Below, piece after piece: positions 62,774 to 64,000 of a stretch of DNA of 64,000 bases. The position numbers and the translations under genes are program-made. This DNA is from Streptomyces sp. MNU76 (lineage in GTDB: Bacteria > Actinomycetota > Actinomycetes > Streptomycetales > Streptomycetaceae). The notes beneath the pieces were generated by a model. It had not been told where the DNA came from and made no database searches. It saw only the letters and a list, made by a program, of their open reading frames with translations. Within the stretch, counting starts at the first letter, position 1; each line of letters starts with the position of its first letter. Where the stretch lies: contig NZ_JAJKLK010000001.1 of assembly GCF_020982545.1 (NCBI RefSeq), positions 1,054,001-1,118,000 of the forward strand. Reading direction: 5' to 3'.

Positions 62774-64000
62774 ATGACACCCACAGCCCAGAACAGCACC
62801 CGGAACGCCCGGAGCGCCCAGTACCCCCAGGGGCCGACCCGGCCCCGTTCGTCGCACGCGGCCGAACTCCGCGCCGCCGCACGCCACTTCGACCGCCGCC
62901 GCTTCCTCACCCTCACGGGTGCCGCCGCCGCGCTCGCCTTCGCCACCAACCTCCCCGCGGCGGGCGCCGCGGCCGCCGCCACGCTGGACCCCGCGCAGAT
63001 CACCGAGGACCCCTTCACCCTCGGCGTGGCCTCCGGCGACCCGCTGGCCGACTCCGTGCTCCTATGGACCCGGCTCGCCCCGGCCCCGTACCAGCCGGAC
63101 GGCGGTCTGCCCGATCAACGCATCCCCGTGCGATGGGAGTTGGCCCTCGACGAGAGATTCCGACGCATCGTCAGACGCGGCACCGTCACCGCCCACCCCG
63201 AGTTCCACCACACCGTCCACGTGGAGGTCGGCCACCTCGCCCCCGGGCGCGTCTACCACTACCGCTTCCGCGCAGGCACCTGGATCAGCGAGCCCGGCCG
63301 CACCCGCACGGCCCCCGGCCGCGGCCACCTGACCGGCGCCACCGGGCTCACCTTCGCGGCCGTCTCCTGCCAGCGCTACGACCAGGGCTACTACACCGCC
63401 TACCGGCACCTCGCGGAGGAGGACATCGATGTCGTCCTCCACCTCGGCGACTATCTCTACGAGTACGCCGTGAACTCCGTCGGCGGCGCCCGCAACTACA
63501 CCGACCGCGTCCTGCCCGACGTCTTCAACCACGAGACGGTCACCCTGGAGGACTACCGGCTGCGGTACGCCCTCCACAAGACCGACCCCGACCAGCGGGC
63601 CGCCCACGCCGCGCACCCCTTCGTCGTCACCTGGGACGACCACGAGACCGAGAACAACTACGCCGGCGAGCACCCCGACGGCGGCGAGCCCTCCGAGGAG
63701 TTCCTGCTGCGCCGCGCCGCCGCCTACCGCGCGTACTGGGAGAACCAGCCGCTGCGCCGCCCCCAGCGCCCCGACGGGCCCGACATGCGGCTCTACCGCC
63801 GCTTCCGGTGGGGCCGCCTCGCCCAGTTCGACATACTCGACACCCGCCAGTACCGCTCCAACCAGGCGCAGGGCGACGGCTGGCAGATCCCGGGCCCGGA
63901 GTCCGCCGACCCCGCCCGCACGATGACCGGCGCCACGCAGGAGCGCTGGCTCCTGGACGGCTGGGACCGGTCCGACGCCGTCTGGAACGTCGTCCCGCAG
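62774..64000 (+). CDS. phoD: Alkaline phosphatase D, Tat-exported, cut by the window end
   Basis: 409 codons are seen; the C-terminus runs past 64000. A twin-arginine signal lies at 41-60 (DRRRFLTLTGAAAALAFATN), then the PhoD N-terminal part (DPFTLGVASGDPLADSVLLW), and the metallophosphoesterase core: FAAVSCQRYDQGYYTAYRHL, VLHLGDYLYEY and VVTWDDHETENNYAG, all metal ligands of PhoD. It is a secreted phosphodiesterase/phosphatase for phosphate scavenging. Confidence 0.93.
   Translation, partial: MTPTAQNSTRNARSAQYPQGPTRPRSSHAAELRAAARHFDRRRFLTLTGAAAALAFATNLPAAGAAAAATLDPAQITEDPFTLGVASGDPLADSVLLWTRLAPAPYQPDGGLPDQRIPVRWELALDERFRRIVRRGTVTAHPEFHHTVHVEVGHLAPGRVYHYRFRAGTWISEPGRTRTAPGRGHLTGATGLTFAAVSCQRYDQGYYTAYRHLAEEDIDVVLHLGDYLYEYAVNSVGGARNYTDRVLPDVFNHETVTLEDYRLRYALHKTDPDQRAAHAAHPFVVTWDDHETENNYAGEHPDGGEPSEEFLLRRAAAYRAYWENQPLRRPQRPDGPDMRLYRRFRWGRLAQFDILDTRQYRSNQAQGDGWQIPGPESADPARTMTGATQERWLLDGWDRSDAVWNVVPQ

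Noticed and set aside
1..64000. CRISPR arrays or tRNA genes
   Set aside because: No regularly spaced repeat of 25-40 bp and no cloverleaf with a T-loop GGTTCRA pattern was noticed on either strand by eye.

Overview
This is a Streptomyces-type chromosome segment. The GC content is very high throughout, starts are GTG or ATG behind AGGAG-like sites, and an actinobacterial class A RNase P RNA is present. Genes typical of streptomycetes occur here too: XRE/DUF5753 with DUF397, DUF6879, a WXG/Rhs toxin operon, GH43 secreted glycosidases, a Tat-exported PhoD and LuxR/histidine-kinase pairs. Everything below is read from sequence alone; no database search was run.

Layout. 1-5.6 kb is ordinary chromosome: a frameshifted KDPG aldolase, yaaA, a membrane protein, a MerR regulator, a Uma2-type protein, a frameshifted AraC regulator and an EamA transporter. 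rnpB (about 5.55-5.96 kb) marks the left edge of a large accessory island. Just after it lies the 3' remnant of a large DUF3320-type helicase, then two paralogous proteins (7.1-11.3 kb) that join a PD-(D/E)XK-like nuclease motif to a DUF2075/Schlafen-like helicase core. Both paralogues sit behind the same duplicated hairpin leader.

12.0-44.4 kb is a complete type 2 BREX (phage growth limitation, Pgl) locus. pglW and pglX overlap at 12.0-20.4 kb, pglY and pglZ overlap at 33.7-40.6 kb, and brxD and the helicase brxHI overlap at 40.9-44.4 kb. About 13.4 kb of cargo splits pglX from pglY. The cargo holds an anti-sigma-type ATPase, two XRE/DUF5753 regulators (one with a nonsense codon, one frameshifted) with their DUF397 and DUF6879 partners, an SseB/WXG/Rhs toxin-immunity operon with an AT-rich toxin tip, decayed gene relics, and a PIN toxin-antitoxin pair next to pglY.

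44.5-49.3 kb is the right edge of the island: a PASTA-like membrane protein, a zinc-ribbon protein of unknown function, a frameshifted GIY-YIG protein, a frameshifted IS256-family element and the 3' stub of a DUF4190 protein. From 49.4 kb to the end is core metabolism and regulation: an LLM oxidoreductase, two secreted GH43 arabinan-type enzymes, a response regulator/histidine kinase pair beside an MMPL transporter, a MazG-like protein, DoxX, an aldo/keto reductase, an SDR and a Tat-exported PhoD cut by the window end.

How the parts work together. BREX type 2 is known to combine a Ser/Thr kinase (PglW), an adenine methyltransferase (PglX), an ATPase (PglY) and a phosphatase-like protein (PglZ) with BrxD and a helicase. 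All six are intact here. The two nuclease-helicases beside pglW are the best candidates for an undescribed companion system. At least nine genes elsewhere carry one-base frame breaks, mostly in short G/C runs, which must be resolved as real decay or sequence error.
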